A stretch of DNA of 14,365 nt from Synergistes sp. Lineage in GTDB: Bacteria > Synergistota > Synergistia > Synergistales > Synergistaceae. Position numbers and translations under genes: made by a program. Shown here one piece after another: positions 1 to 7,335 of the stretch. Each line of letters begins with the position of its first letter. Position 1 is the first letter of the stretch. The notes beneath the pieces were generated by a model. The model had not been told where the DNA came from. It searched no databases and saw only the letters and a program-made list of their open reading frames with translations. The DNA is taken from the NCBI GenBank assembly GCA_016288355.1, contig JAEEYY010000066.1:1-14365 (forward strand), read 5' to 3'.

Positions 1-1322
1 CCGGCACTATAGTCGAAGAAGGGATGATAGCGGTAAAGGTCACCGCAATAGGCGACTCGACAAGGATAAACAGGATAATAAGCACAGTGGAGGAGTCGGA
101 AACACGCAAAGCATCGGTGCAGGGCAGGGCAGAGCGTTTAGCCGACGCAATAGTGCCTTTTAATTTTGCGCTGGCTCTTCTTGTATATATATTTACACGC
201 AGCGCTCTGCGGGCTTCCGCGGCGCTTATGGTCGATTATTCCTGCGCTATAAAGCTTTCGACTCCGCTTGCTATCCTGTCGGCAATGCGGGAAGGCATAA
301 AACACGGTGTCCTTATCAAGGGAGGCCGGTATATAGAGGCTTTGGCTTCAGCGGAGACGATAGTTTTCGATAAGACCGGAACTCTTACCGCCGCCGAGCC
401 TAAAGTCGTCAAAACGATAGCGATGGACGGCTTTGACGAAAATGAGATGCTTAAGTTAGCGGCGTGCCTGGAAGAACATTTCCCTCATTCGCTTGCAAAG
501 GCGGTAGTGCGCAGGGCAGAGGAGAAGGGGCTGCGCCATGCCGAAGAGCATGCGGAAGTCGAATATATCGTAGCACACGGAATCGCATCTAAACTTCGCG
601 GAGAGAGAGTGATAATAGGAAGCTCGCACTTTGTTTTCGAAGATGAAGGAATCGTCATGACAGATGATGACAGACGCATCATTGAAGATGAGACGTCGCA
701 TTATTCTCTGCTCTTCCTGGCAGTAGGGCAGAGGCTGGCCGGTATCATCTGCATATCAGATCCTCCGCGGGAGGAGGCTGCCGGCGTGATAAGTCAGCTG
801 CGCGGTGAGGGGTTCAGACGTATCGTCATGCTGACCGGTGACAGCAGAAAGGCAGCAGGAAATACCGCTGAACTGCTTGGGATAACAGATGTATTTTCTG
901 AGATGCTTCCAACAGATAAGTCGGAATACATAGGACGCCTTGCCGCGGAAGGACGAACGGTGATAATGGTGGGGGACGGCATCAACGACTCTCCGGCGCT
1001 TTCTGCGGCAGCAGCAGGCGTTTCGATGCGCAGCGGAGCCGATATAGCCAGGGAAGTGGCTGATATCGTACTTCTGAACAACGACCTTGCATCCCTCGGA
1101 GAGGCGCGAAGGATATGTGCCGGGACAATGAGAAAGATACATAATGCCCATGCTTTTATAATCGGCATAAATACCGCGCTGCTCCTTGCGGGCCTGTTCG
1201 GCATGGCAGCGCCTGCGCTTTCTGCGCTGCTGCACAATCTCATGACTGTAGGAGCAAGCATATACAGCATGACGCCCGTACTGCCCGGCGCAGGCGGAAA
1301 CGGCGGCGCTAAAGCCGTGTGA
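1..1322 (+). CDS. Heavy-metal P1B-type ATPase (C-terminal part, 5' truncated by window)
   Basis: The frame is open from the first base and reads GTIVEEG before the ATG at 24, the end of the actuator domain, so the true start lies upstream. The protein is a metal-pumping P-type ATPase of the inner membrane. Numbering from the ATG at 24: a membrane segment near 46-64; the metal-site helix with SCAIKLSTPLA at 73-83; the phosphorylated Asp in DKTGTLT at 116-122; TGD at 271-273; GDGIND at 317-322; and two closing membrane helices to about residue 420. Unusually, the metal motif is S-C-A rather than C-P-C, S-P-C or T-P-C, and the usual HP of the nucleotide domain reads HS (HFPHSLAKAV, 152-161). Related proteins I recall from Clostridia share both traits, so this is probably an uncharacterised subgroup, not a dead enzyme. 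The metal cannot be named from sequence. It ends 129 bases before dapF and is unlikely to share its promoter. Confidence 0.9.
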   Translation, partial: GTIVEEGMIAVKVTAIGDSTRINRIISTVEESETRKASVQGRAERLADAIVPFNFALALLVYIFTRSALRASAALMVDYSCAIKLSTPLAILSAMREGIKHGVLIKGGRYIEALASAETIVFDKTGTLTAAEPKVVKTIAMDGFDENEMLKLAACLEEHFPHSLAKAVVRRAEEKGLRHAEEHAEVEYIVAHGIASKLRGERVIIGSSHFVFEDEGIVMTDDDRRIIEDETSHYSLLFLAVGQRLAGIICISDPPREEAAGVISQLRGEGFRRIVMLTGDSRKAAGNTAELLGITDVFSEMLPTDKSEYIGRLAAEGRTVIMVGDGINDSPALSAAAAGVSMRSGADIAREVADIVLLNNDLASLGEARRICAGTMRKIHNAHAFIIGINTALLLAGLFGMAAPALSALLHNLMTVGASIYSMTPVLPGAGGNGGAKAV

Positions 1323-1402
1323 TAAAATCATTCAGGCTGCGCCATCATTACAGACAGGCTTTTCTAAGCTCATCTTTAATATATCCCTCCGATGTCGTTA
1401 TG

Positions 1403-1411
1403 TGTTAAAAT
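1403..1411 (+). promoter_or_regulatory. Possible extended -10 promoter for the dapF operon
   Basis: TGT-TAAAAT is an extended -10 (TGn plus a 5/6 match to TATAAT) placed 41 bases before the dapF ATG, in the only gap upstream of the nine-gene cluster. No good -35 lies at 16-18 bases, so the call rests on the extended -10 and position alone. Confidence 0.35.
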
Positions 1412-1451
1412 ACGCCAGTAACGACTTTCCAAACGAGAGGAGCATGTCTGT

Positions 1452-2285
1452 ATGCTGTGCTGCACCAAGATGAACGGTAACGGTAACGATTTTTTTGTCG
1501 TTGACAACAGACAGCTCGCTGTAGATAAGGACGAATTTTCAAGGCTCGCGCGCTTGCTTTGCCGCAGGCGCGAGTCTTTGGGTGCCGACGGCATTCTGGC
1601 GGTCGAACCTTCAGCAAGTGCGGATTTCAGGATGCGGCTCTTCAACAGCGACGGCAGCGAAGGAGAGATGTGCGGCAACGGAGCAAGGTGCATAGCGCGC
1701 TTTGCGCTCGAAAAAGGAATCGTATCTTCTCCCGACATGAAAATGGAGACTCTTGCAGGTGAGGTGCATGCTGTCGTGAAGGGGCGGGTCGTCACGATCG
1801 ATATGTCCCCGGTGGATATCTCCTCTCCGGTCGTTGGAGCTTCTATAAGCGCCGGCGGCGCTGTTTTTCAATATACATTCCTCAATGTGGGCGTTCCCCA
1901 TACAGTTATCTTCGAAAAAAAGCACAGCCGTTCCTTTGAAGGATATGCGGAGCTCGGCAGAGAGATAAGAAACCGCCTTGATCTTTTCCCGGAAGGTACG
2001 AATGTCAATTTCGCAGCAGCGGATGAGAGCGGACGCCGTCTGGACGTGATGACTTACGAACGCGGCGTTGAGGATATGACGCTTTCCTGCGGCACAGGCT
2101 CCACGGCAAGCGCGATAGCGGCCAATCTGCTGGGCATTGCGGGAACGCGCGTTGAAGTACAGAACCCCGGCGGCGTCAATATCGTCACCCTGGATCTTTC
2201 AAAAAAAGGCACAGTATACCCGAAACTTGAGGGAAATACCGCGATGCTTGCCGATATTACATTTCTGCCGGATGCGCTCTGCTGA
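1452..2285 (+). CDS. dapF: Diaminopimelate epimerase
   Basis: Cytoplasmic, cofactor-independent enzyme that converts LL- to meso-diaminopimelate for lysine and peptidoglycan synthesis. At 277 residues it is the family's normal length. The N-terminus MNGNGNDFFVVDN matches the family start (M-x-G-x-GNDF). The two catalytic cysteines are Cys74 in EMCGNGARC and Cys213 in SCGTGSTAS, one in each half of the two-fold-symmetric fold. Substrate-contact motifs FNSDGSE (64-70), GVPH (147-150) and PEGTNVNF (180-187) are present. The ATG at 1452 is chosen because GAGAGGAG ends about 9 bases upstream; the ATG at 1444 is out of frame and too close to that site. It is the first gene of the long + strand cluster, with lepB starting 41 bases after its stop. 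A diaminopimelate-type cell wall follows. Confidence 0.96.
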   Translation: MLCCTKMNGNGNDFFVVDNRQLAVDKDEFSRLARLLCRRRESLGADGILAVEPSASADFRMRLFNSDGSEGEMCGNGARCIARFALEKGIVSSPDMKMETLAGEVHAVVKGRVVTIDMSPVDISSPVVGASISAGGAVFQYTFLNVGVPHTVIFEKKHSRSFEGYAELGREIRNRLDLFPEGTNVNFAAADESGRRLDVMTYERGVEDMTLSCGTGSTASAIAANLLGIAGTRVEVQNPGGVNIVTLDLSKKGTVYPKLEGNTAMLADITFLPDALC

Positions 2286-2312
2286 TATATCGTTTGTTTT
2301 ATGATGTTTTAT

Positions 2313-2319
2313 GGGAGGT
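2313..2319 (+). promoter_or_regulatory. Ribosome binding site deciding the lepB start
   Basis: GGGAGGT is a strong Shine-Dalgarno sequence 7 bases before TTG at 2327. It sits inside the longer open frame that begins with TTG at 2294, so it argues against that earlier start and for the one at 2327. Confidence 0.75.
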
Positions 2320-2326
2320 AATCTTA

Positions 2327-2842
2327 TTGGCTAAACCGTGGTGGCGCGAAACTGCCGAAACCGTTCTCTGGGCTGTTGTCCTTGCTCTTATACTGCGCAC
2401 ATTTGTCATCCAGGCTTTCTGGATCCCGAGCGGATCGATGATCCCAACTCTCGATATAGGCGACCGCGTCCTGGTCCTGAAATTCTGGTATCATCTGCCG
2501 GGTACGGATCCGAAGCGCGGAGATATAGTGGTTTTCAAATATCCGATAGATCCCAGACGTGATTTTGTAAAGAGGATAGTCGGGCTGCCGGGCGATAAGA
2601 TAGAGATGAAAAACGGCTCGGTCTACGTAAATGACAAAGAGCTCTTCGAACCTTATGTAAAAAACACAGACAGTTACAATATGCCGGTGCTGACAGTTCC
2701 GGATAAAAATTATTTCTGCCTTGGCGACAACCGGCCTAATTCGCAGGACGGAAGATTTTGGGGGTTTGTCCCGGCGAGCTTTATCAAAGGTCCGGCTCTT
2801 TTCAGATACTGGCCGCTGACACGCATAGGTTTTATTGATTAA
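2327..2842 (+). CDS. lepB: Type I signal peptidase
   Basis: Membrane serine protease that removes signal peptides from exported proteins on the outer face of the cytoplasmic membrane. With the TTG start at 2327 the protein has 171 residues, close to the short single-anchor Gram-positive type (SipS is a little longer) and far shorter than E. coli LepB. One membrane anchor covers residues 12-31. Catalytic Ser37 lies in IPSGSMIPTL and the general-base Lys82 in DFVKRIVGLPGD. The C-terminal box reads GDNRPNSQDGRFWGFV, with Gly where Ser is commonest (SxDSR). The frame opens further upstream (TTG 2294), but the strong ribosome site at 2313 excludes that start. Its stop TAA shares its last base with the rbgA ATG (TAATG), a typical coupled junction. 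lepB next to rbgA and rnhB is a known conserved neighbourhood. Confidence 0.95.
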   Translation: MAKPWWRETAETVLWAVVLALILRTFVIQAFWIPSGSMIPTLDIGDRVLVLKFWYHLPGTDPKRGDIVVFKYPIDPRRDFVKRIVGLPGDKIEMKNGSVYVNDKELFEPYVKNTDSYNMPVLTVPDKNYFCLGDNRPNSQDGRFWGFVPASFIKGPALFRYWPLTRIGFID

Positions 2843-3675
2843 TGCCCCGTACTGTATGGTATCCCGGGCATATGGCAAAAGGCAGGCGTCAGCTTGAAAC
2901 GCTTGCCGCGAATATCGACCTCATGATAGAGGTCAGGGATGCTCGCGCTCCCCGTCTGACGTCATCGCCGCTGCTTTCGCTTTTTTCCGGAAGGATAGAA
3001 ACGCTGGTCGCGCTCTCAAAGGCCGATCTGGCGGAGGAAAAGATGACGAAACGCTGGAAGGCTGAATTGAAAAAGAGCGGCTTTGCATCTTTTGCGCTTG
3101 ACTTGCGCAAAGGCGGCGTGGGTGACCTTTCAAAAATGATGACAGCAAGAAAACCATCCTTCCGTGATCTTAGAGTCGCGGTAGTCGGTATCCCGAACGT
3201 AGGCAAATCGATGCTGATAAATCAGCTGGTCGGAAGAAAAGCGGCCCGGGTGGGGGGCATCCCCGGAATCACCAGGGGGGTTTCCTGGTTCTCGGGAAGG
3301 GGCTTTCTTCTTGCCGATTCTCCCGGGATACTTGATCCGCACAGCGGTGCAAAGGCTCATAAGCTGATCTCCTGGATCGGCTCCTCGCGCGGCCAGGTAA
3401 TAGGGGATACAGAAGAACATGCAAAAGAATGCATAGCCTTTCTGATCGCAAGAGGCCTGTGGCAGGGAGTTGAAAAGGCCTGGAATGTAAAAGCTGAAGG
3501 CACTCCCGCCGAGATACTGGAGAACATCGGCGTAAGACTGGGCAGGTTAAAGTCCGGCGGCGCAGTTGATACTGCAAGCACGGGAAGCATTTTTCTTGAG
3601 TCGTTTGCGTCAGGCAGATTCGGGCGCATGAGCCTTGAGGCGCCTGAAGATCCTCCGCTGTGGGAAACGATCTGA
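2842..3675 (+). CDS. rbgA: Circularly permuted GTPase for 50S ribosome biogenesis (RbgA/YlqF)
   Basis: GTPase that acts on the late 45S intermediate of the large ribosomal subunit in B. subtilis. The 277 residues match the family. Motif order is permuted as expected: G4 as SKAD at 59-62, G5 region near 87-94, then G1 GIPNVGKS (116-123), G2 around Thr144 in GIPGITRG and G3 DSPG (159-162). The N-terminus with WYPGHM (6-11) is the family signature. G4 has Ser in place of the usual Asn (NKxD), a mild deviation that still leaves the guanine-specifying Asp. A C-terminal helical domain follows from about residue 180. It starts on the last base of the lepB stop and its end overlaps the rnhB start by 16 bases, so translation of all three genes is probably coupled. 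Confidence 0.94.
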   Translation: MPRTVWYPGHMAKGRRQLETLAANIDLMIEVRDARAPRLTSSPLLSLFSGRIETLVALSKADLAEEKMTKRWKAELKKSGFASFALDLRKGGVGDLSKMMTARKPSFRDLRVAVVGIPNVGKSMLINQLVGRKAARVGGIPGITRGVSWFSGRGFLLADSPGILDPHSGAKAHKLISWIGSSRGQVIGDTEEHAKECIAFLIARGLWQGVEKAWNVKAEGTPAEILENIGVRLGRLKSGGAVDTASTGSIFLESFASGRFGRMSLEAPEDPPLWETI

Positions 3676-4256
3676 AATACAGACATAATATAATAATAGC
3701 AGGTACGGACGAAGCCGGCAGGGGGCCGCTCGCAGGCCCGGTGGTGGCAGCCGCTGCGGTGCTTGATGGGGAACAGCGCCGATTTCTGCTTGACAACGGA
3801 CTTCGCGATTCAAAAAAGCTCAGCGCAAAACAGCGTGAGATTCTGTATAATAAAATATGCGGCTGCGGCGTCGTATGGCGGGCACAGGCATGCAGCGCGG
3901 CTGTGATCGACAGAATAAACATCCTGCAGGCGTCGCTATGGTGCATGAAACGTTCAATAGAAAAACTGCCCATATCGCCATACCTTGTTCTTGTCGACGG
4001 AAACAGAAAAATACCGGGGCTTGCGGCCGCCCAAAAGACGGTCACAGGCGGCGATGATAAAGTGCCTGCGATCTCTGCCGCTTCCGTTATTGCAAAAGTC
4101 CTTCGTGACCGTATAATGGAGACGATGGACCGGATATATCCGCAGTATCAGTTCAAAAAGCATAAAGGGTACCCGAGCGCTCTCCACAAAGAGCTTATTG
4201 CGCGTTACGGTCCGTCCCCGATACACAGACTGACATTCAGAGGAGTGAAGGAGTAG
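3660..4256 (+). CDS. rnhB: Ribonuclease HII
   Basis: Cytoplasmic nuclease that cuts the RNA strand of RNA:DNA hybrids and starts removal of single ribonucleotides misincorporated in DNA. Its 198 residues equal the E. coli length. The active site is complete: Asp17-Glu18 in GTDEAGRGPLAGPV, Asp113 in LVDGNRK and Asp150 in SVIAKVLRDR. The GTG at 3660 is the only plausible start before the catalytic DEAGRG motif (no ATG lies upstream in frame). It lies inside the end of rbgA and has no strong ribosome site, so expression probably depends on ribosomes finishing rbgA. The stop is one base before the yraN ATG. Confidence 0.95.
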   Translation: MGNDLKYRHNIIIAGTDEAGRGPLAGPVVAAAAVLDGEQRRFLLDNGLRDSKKLSAKQREILYNKICGCGVVWRAQACSAAVIDRINILQASLWCMKRSIEKLPISPYLVLVDGNRKIPGLAAAQKTVTGGDDKVPAISAASVIAKVLRDRIMETMDRIYPQYQFKKHKGYPSALHKELIARYGPSPIHRLTFRGVKE

Positions 4257-4257
4257 A

Positions 4258-4728
4258 ATGCACCAACGATCTTTTGAAAAAGCAGCTCTTCGCGGCATAA
4301 AGACCTCATCTGACAGAAACCTTGCAGCTCCCGTTTCAAAACCCCTCTTTTCCTCTGATACGCCACATCTTGCAAAAGGTATGCTGGGCGAAGATACCGC
4401 CGCAGCATATCTTGAGAATATCGGTTTCATCCTTATAGGAAGAAATATCCGTACAGGCCGCTGTGAGATCGACATTTTAGCTAAAGACCGGGACGAGATC
4501 GTCTTTGTCGAAGTAAGAACAAGGAGCCGCAGCTGGATAATGAGCGCTTCCGAAAGCGTCGGTCCGAAAAAGATAGCAAATCTGATGCAAGCCGCAGGCA
4601 GATGGGCCCAAGCGAGGAACTACTGCGGCTTCTGGCGCATAGACCTTGTGGCTGTCACGCTGGAAGATGGAAAAGAGCCTGTGGTGGAACATATCAGGAA
4701 TATCACGGAGCCTTTAATAAATGAATAA
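4258..4728 (+). CDS. yraN: YraN/UPF0102 family protein (endonuclease-like fold)
   Basis: Small protein of unproven function with a predicted PD-(D/E)XK nuclease fold. The domain covers about residues 38-156: LGEDTAAAYL (43-52), EIDILAK (70-76) and FVEVRTR (83-89). In the last motif the usual catalytic Lys is Arg87, a substitution I recall as common in the family. The protein has about 37 residues before the domain, rich in Ser/Lys/Arg, whereas many members start almost at the domain. The ATG at 4258 has GAAGGAG 5 bases upstream and follows the rnhB stop by one base, so the extension is probably translated. The rnhB-yraN-comM-dprA order is widespread, which points to a role in DNA processing, but that is inference. 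Confidence 0.9.
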   Translation: MHQRSFEKAALRGIKTSSDRNLAAPVSKPLFSSDTPHLAKGMLGEDTAAAYLENIGFILIGRNIRTGRCEIDILAKDRDEIVFVEVRTRSRSWIMSASESVGPKKIANLMQAAGRWAQARNYCGFWRIDLVAVTLEDGKEPVVEHIRNITEPLINE

Positions 4729-6235
4729 TGTCTGCGGACTGACGCTGCGTGGTATAAACGGAGTCCCGGTAGAGGTCGAAGTCGATATAAGCGGGGGCCT
4801 CTTTGCTATATCTGTAGTAGGGCTTGCCGACACCGCAGTCAGGGAGGCAAGGGAGCGTGTCCGCGCAGCTCTCCGTGCTACAGGGGTAAATTTGCGCGGA
4901 CGTGTTTCTATCAACCTTGCTCCGGCAGATATACCCAAAGAAGGAGCACTGCTTGATCTGCCTATAGCTGTGTCGCTTGCATCGGCAGCCGGATATATCA
5001 AACTGCCCCGAAAGACGCTTTTTATCGGAGAGCTCGCGCTCGACGGCCGCCTGCGTGCCGTCAGAGGCGCAGTCCCGGCGGCCTTTTTCGCTAAAGAGAA
5101 TAACATGGAACTTTTCGTGCCGGCAGACAACGCCGAAGAAGTATCTCTCGTAGAAGGCGTCCGCGCATATGCCGCATCCAGCCTGCAGGAACTTTTCAGA
5201 CATCTTCGCGGCGAAAAGACAGTTGAGCAGGTGCCCGTCCGCACGATCGGAGATATCCCGCCGCATGCCGATCCCGACTTTGCCGATATCAAAGGCCAGA
5301 GCTTTGCAAAACGCGCGCTGGAGATAGCCGCAGCCGGGCATCACAATATACTGCTGATAGGCTCTCCCGGATCAGGCAAAACGATGCTGGCCCGAGCGTT
5401 GAGAGGTATCCTTCCGCCGCTTTCCGATGATGAACTCATGGAAGTCATTCTGCTTAGAAGCACTGCCGGCCTGCCTTTTGAACTGTCGCGCGAGAGGCCT
5501 TTCCGCTCAGTGCACCACACCGCAAGCACAGCGGCGATATGCGGCGGCGGAGCTTCGCTGCGCCCGGGTGAGATAAGCCTCGCCTCGCGGGGAGTCCTCT
5601 TCTTTGATGAATTTCCGGAGTTCCAGCGTGACGTTACCGAAGCACTGCGCCAGCCGCTTGAAGACGGCTGCATAACTGTGAGCAGGGCTTCCGGCAGCGT
5701 CGTATACCCGGCAAAGGTACTGATGGCCGCGGCCTGCAATCCATGCCCGTGCGGTTATGCCGGCGACAGTGAAAGGCAGTGCAGCTGCCCGCCCGCGGCG
5801 CTTGAAAGATACAGAAGAAAACTCTCAGGGCCGATACTTGACAGAATAGACCTTCATGTCGCAGTTCCGCGTCTTCTGCCGGAAGAGCTCGTATCAATGA
5901 AAGATATGCAGGCGGAAAAAAGCGAAAGCGTGAGAAATCGTGTTATACAGGCAAGAAAGATACAGCAGAAGCGCTGGGCTCCCTTCTCGTTCCACTGCAA
6001 CTCTGAGATACCGGAAAAATTTCTGCTTAAGAACGCGTCTCTTAAAACAGAAGTACGCAAATTCCTGCTCGAATCAGTGAAGGAGATAAAGCTCTCCGGC
6101 CGCGGACTTGCGCGCGTGCTGCGCGTATCCCGGACGATAGCCGACCTCGAAGGAGCGGCTCAGATCGGGATATCACACGTTGCGGAGGCGATAAGCTACA
6201 GAGAGGGGGAGGCGCTGTCATGGATGAACGCATGA
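4721..6235 (+). CDS. comM: Mg-chelatase-like AAA+ ATPase, ComM/YifB family
   Basis: AAA+ ATPase related to magnesium-chelatase subunit I. In naturally transformable Gram-negative bacteria ComM is a hexameric helicase that drives branch migration during integration of incoming DNA. The 504 residues match the family. Order: a ChlI/Lon-protease-like N-terminal fold (about 1-175), Walker A GSPGSGKT at 214-221, Walker B with Asp296-Glu297 in LFFDEF, a cysteine cluster (NPCPCG followed by CSC, about residues 343-357) and the C-terminal Mg-chelatase domain (about 400-500). The ATG at 4721 overlaps the end of yraN by 8 bases, and GGAG lies 10 bases upstream. It overlaps dprA by 16 bases. Pairing of comM with dprA fits a shared job in processing imported single-stranded DNA; whether this organism is competent cannot be told here. 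Confidence 0.95.
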   Translation: MNNVCGLTLRGINGVPVEVEVDISGGLFAISVVGLADTAVREARERVRAALRATGVNLRGRVSINLAPADIPKEGALLDLPIAVSLASAAGYIKLPRKTLFIGELALDGRLRAVRGAVPAAFFAKENNMELFVPADNAEEVSLVEGVRAYAASSLQELFRHLRGEKTVEQVPVRTIGDIPPHADPDFADIKGQSFAKRALEIAAAGHHNILLIGSPGSGKTMLARALRGILPPLSDDELMEVILLRSTAGLPFELSRERPFRSVHHTASTAAICGGGASLRPGEISLASRGVLFFDEFPEFQRDVTEALRQPLEDGCITVSRASGSVVYPAKVLMAAACNPCPCGYAGDSERQCSCPPAALERYRRKLSGPILDRIDLHVAVPRLLPEELVSMKDMQAEKSESVRNRVIQARKIQQKRWAPFSFHCNSEIPEKFLLKNASLKTEVRKFLLESVKEIKLSGRGLARVLRVSRTIADLEGAAQIGISHVAEAISYREGEALSWMNA

Positions 6236-7317
6236 AGATGCTGCTGCTCCTTAATTATATAAACGCTTCCTCCGCCTCACTTGCTAAATTTCTTTTAGCG
6301 GGTGCGGCCCCTTCCGATCTGTGGGCGCCGGGTAAAACAGACCCGGCGAAAAGTATATTCGGCGAAAAAAAAGCGCTTGCGCTGCGTGCAGCAAACGCGG
6401 AAGCATGGGCTGAGAGGGAATATGAAAGAGCATCCAAACTCGGCCTCACGTTGATCTGCATCGAAGACGAAACATATCCGGAGGTGCTTTGCGAACTGAA
6501 AGACGCCCCTTTGATACTGTACGTGAGAGGCAGCGCGGCGATCCTTCATAAAAGACCAAGGACAGGTGTAGTAGGAACGCGAAGGATGAGCCGTTACGGA
6601 AAGGCGGCGGCAAAAAGCATCGGAGAGATGTGCGCGGGACACGGGATGATGCTGGTGAGCGGCGGAGCATGGGGGATCGACAGCGAGGCGCAGCGTGCCT
6701 GTTGTGAGAACGGCGGCGTCACTGCCGCTGTCCTGGGTACCGGCGTCGATATATCATATCCGCCGGCAAACGCATCTCTCTTTGAGATGATAGCGGCGCG
6801 CGGAGCGCTCGTATCGGAATTTTCGCTCGGAAGCAGGGGAGCTCCCTGGCATTTCCCGCAGAGAAACAGGATAATCGCCGCGTTGTCTGAGAAGCTTATC
6901 GTAGTGGAAGCCCCTGTGAAAAGCGGCTCGATGATAACAGCGCGTACGGCTCTTGATCTGGGCAGAGAGATATGGGCCGTGCCCGGGCAGATGGATTCCG
7001 CCAATTCCGAAGGAACAAACAGGCTGATATATGACGGAGCGTTCCCGTACATCTCAAATGAAGTTTTTCTTTCCTCATGCGGGATCAACACACCGAAAAG
7101 CGCTTCTTCACAGCCCGCTTTCCCCGATGACCTTTCACCGGAAGACAAAAAAATCCTGTCGGTTTTGTCTGAAAAAAATGATATGACAATTGACAACCTT
7201 TCTATCTCGGTTAAAATGAGCGCTGCGGAACTGCTTAAAAATATCGCTCTGCTTTCCGCAAAGGGACTGGTGTTCATGTCAGCTCCCGGACGCTACAGTA
7301 CAAAATGTAAACAGTAG
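6220..7317 (+). CDS. dprA: DNA-processing protein DprA (Smf)
   Basis: Binds incoming single-stranded DNA and loads RecA in natural transformation; it also occurs in many non-competent bacteria. The Rossmann-like core holds GVVGTRR (116-122), SGGAWGID (147-154), FPQRNRIIAALS (212-223) and SGSMIT (235-240), with GTNRLIYDGA at about 265-274. An N-terminal helical region precedes it (about 1-75) and a DprA-type winged helix follows (about 304-365). In the ssDNA-contact motif Trp151 replaces the usual Arg/Tyr/Leu, and the following AH is AQ (157-158), so the loop is slightly divergent. A ribosome site AGGGGGAGG lies 7 bases before the ATG, inside comM. The 3' end carries a near-consensus promoter (7190-7217) that could serve topA. 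Confidence 0.95.
   Translation: MDERMKMLLLLNYINASSASLAKFLLAGAAPSDLWAPGKTDPAKSIFGEKKALALRAANAEAWAEREYERASKLGLTLICIEDETYPEVLCELKDAPLILYVRGSAAILHKRPRTGVVGTRRMSRYGKAAAKSIGEMCAGHGMMLVSGGAWGIDSEAQRACCENGGVTAAVLGTGVDISYPPANASLFEMIAARGALVSEFSLGSRGAPWHFPQRNRIIAALSEKLIVVEAPVKSGSMITARTALDLGREIWAVPGQMDSANSEGTNRLIYDGAFPYISNEVFLSSCGINTPKSASSQPAFPDDLSPEDKKILSVLSEKNDMTIDNLSISVKMSAAELLKNIALLSAKGLVFMSAPGRYSTKCKQ
7190..7217 (+). promoter_or_regulatory. Strong sigma-70-type promoter inside dprA, directed at topA
   Basis: TTGACA (6/6 match) at 7190-7195 and TAAAAT (5/6) at 7212-7217 are separated by 16 bases. Transcription would start near 7224, about 110 bases before the topA GTG. It lies wholly in the dprA winged-helix coding sequence. 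The match is seen directly; activity is inferred. Confidence 0.5.
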
Positions 7318-7335
7318 AAAAGGGGTGCACCGCAA

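Noticed and set aside
1444..1473. Nine-codon out-of-frame frame overlapping the dapF start
   Set aside because: The ribosome site is almost touching its ATG and there is no sign of leader-peptide structure.
1501..1527. TTGACA with TAGATA inside dapF
   Set aside because: Spacer is only 15 bases, the -10 is poor, and the TTGACA arises from conserved VDN codons.
2294..2326. Earlier TTG start for lepB
   Set aside because: The strong GGGAGGT lies downstream of it and is well spaced for TTG at 2327.
3269..4045. Minus-strand open frame of 258 codons under rbgA and rnhB
   Set aside because: Low-complexity Ser/Arg/Leu-rich translation with no recognisable domain, fully antisense to two conserved genes.
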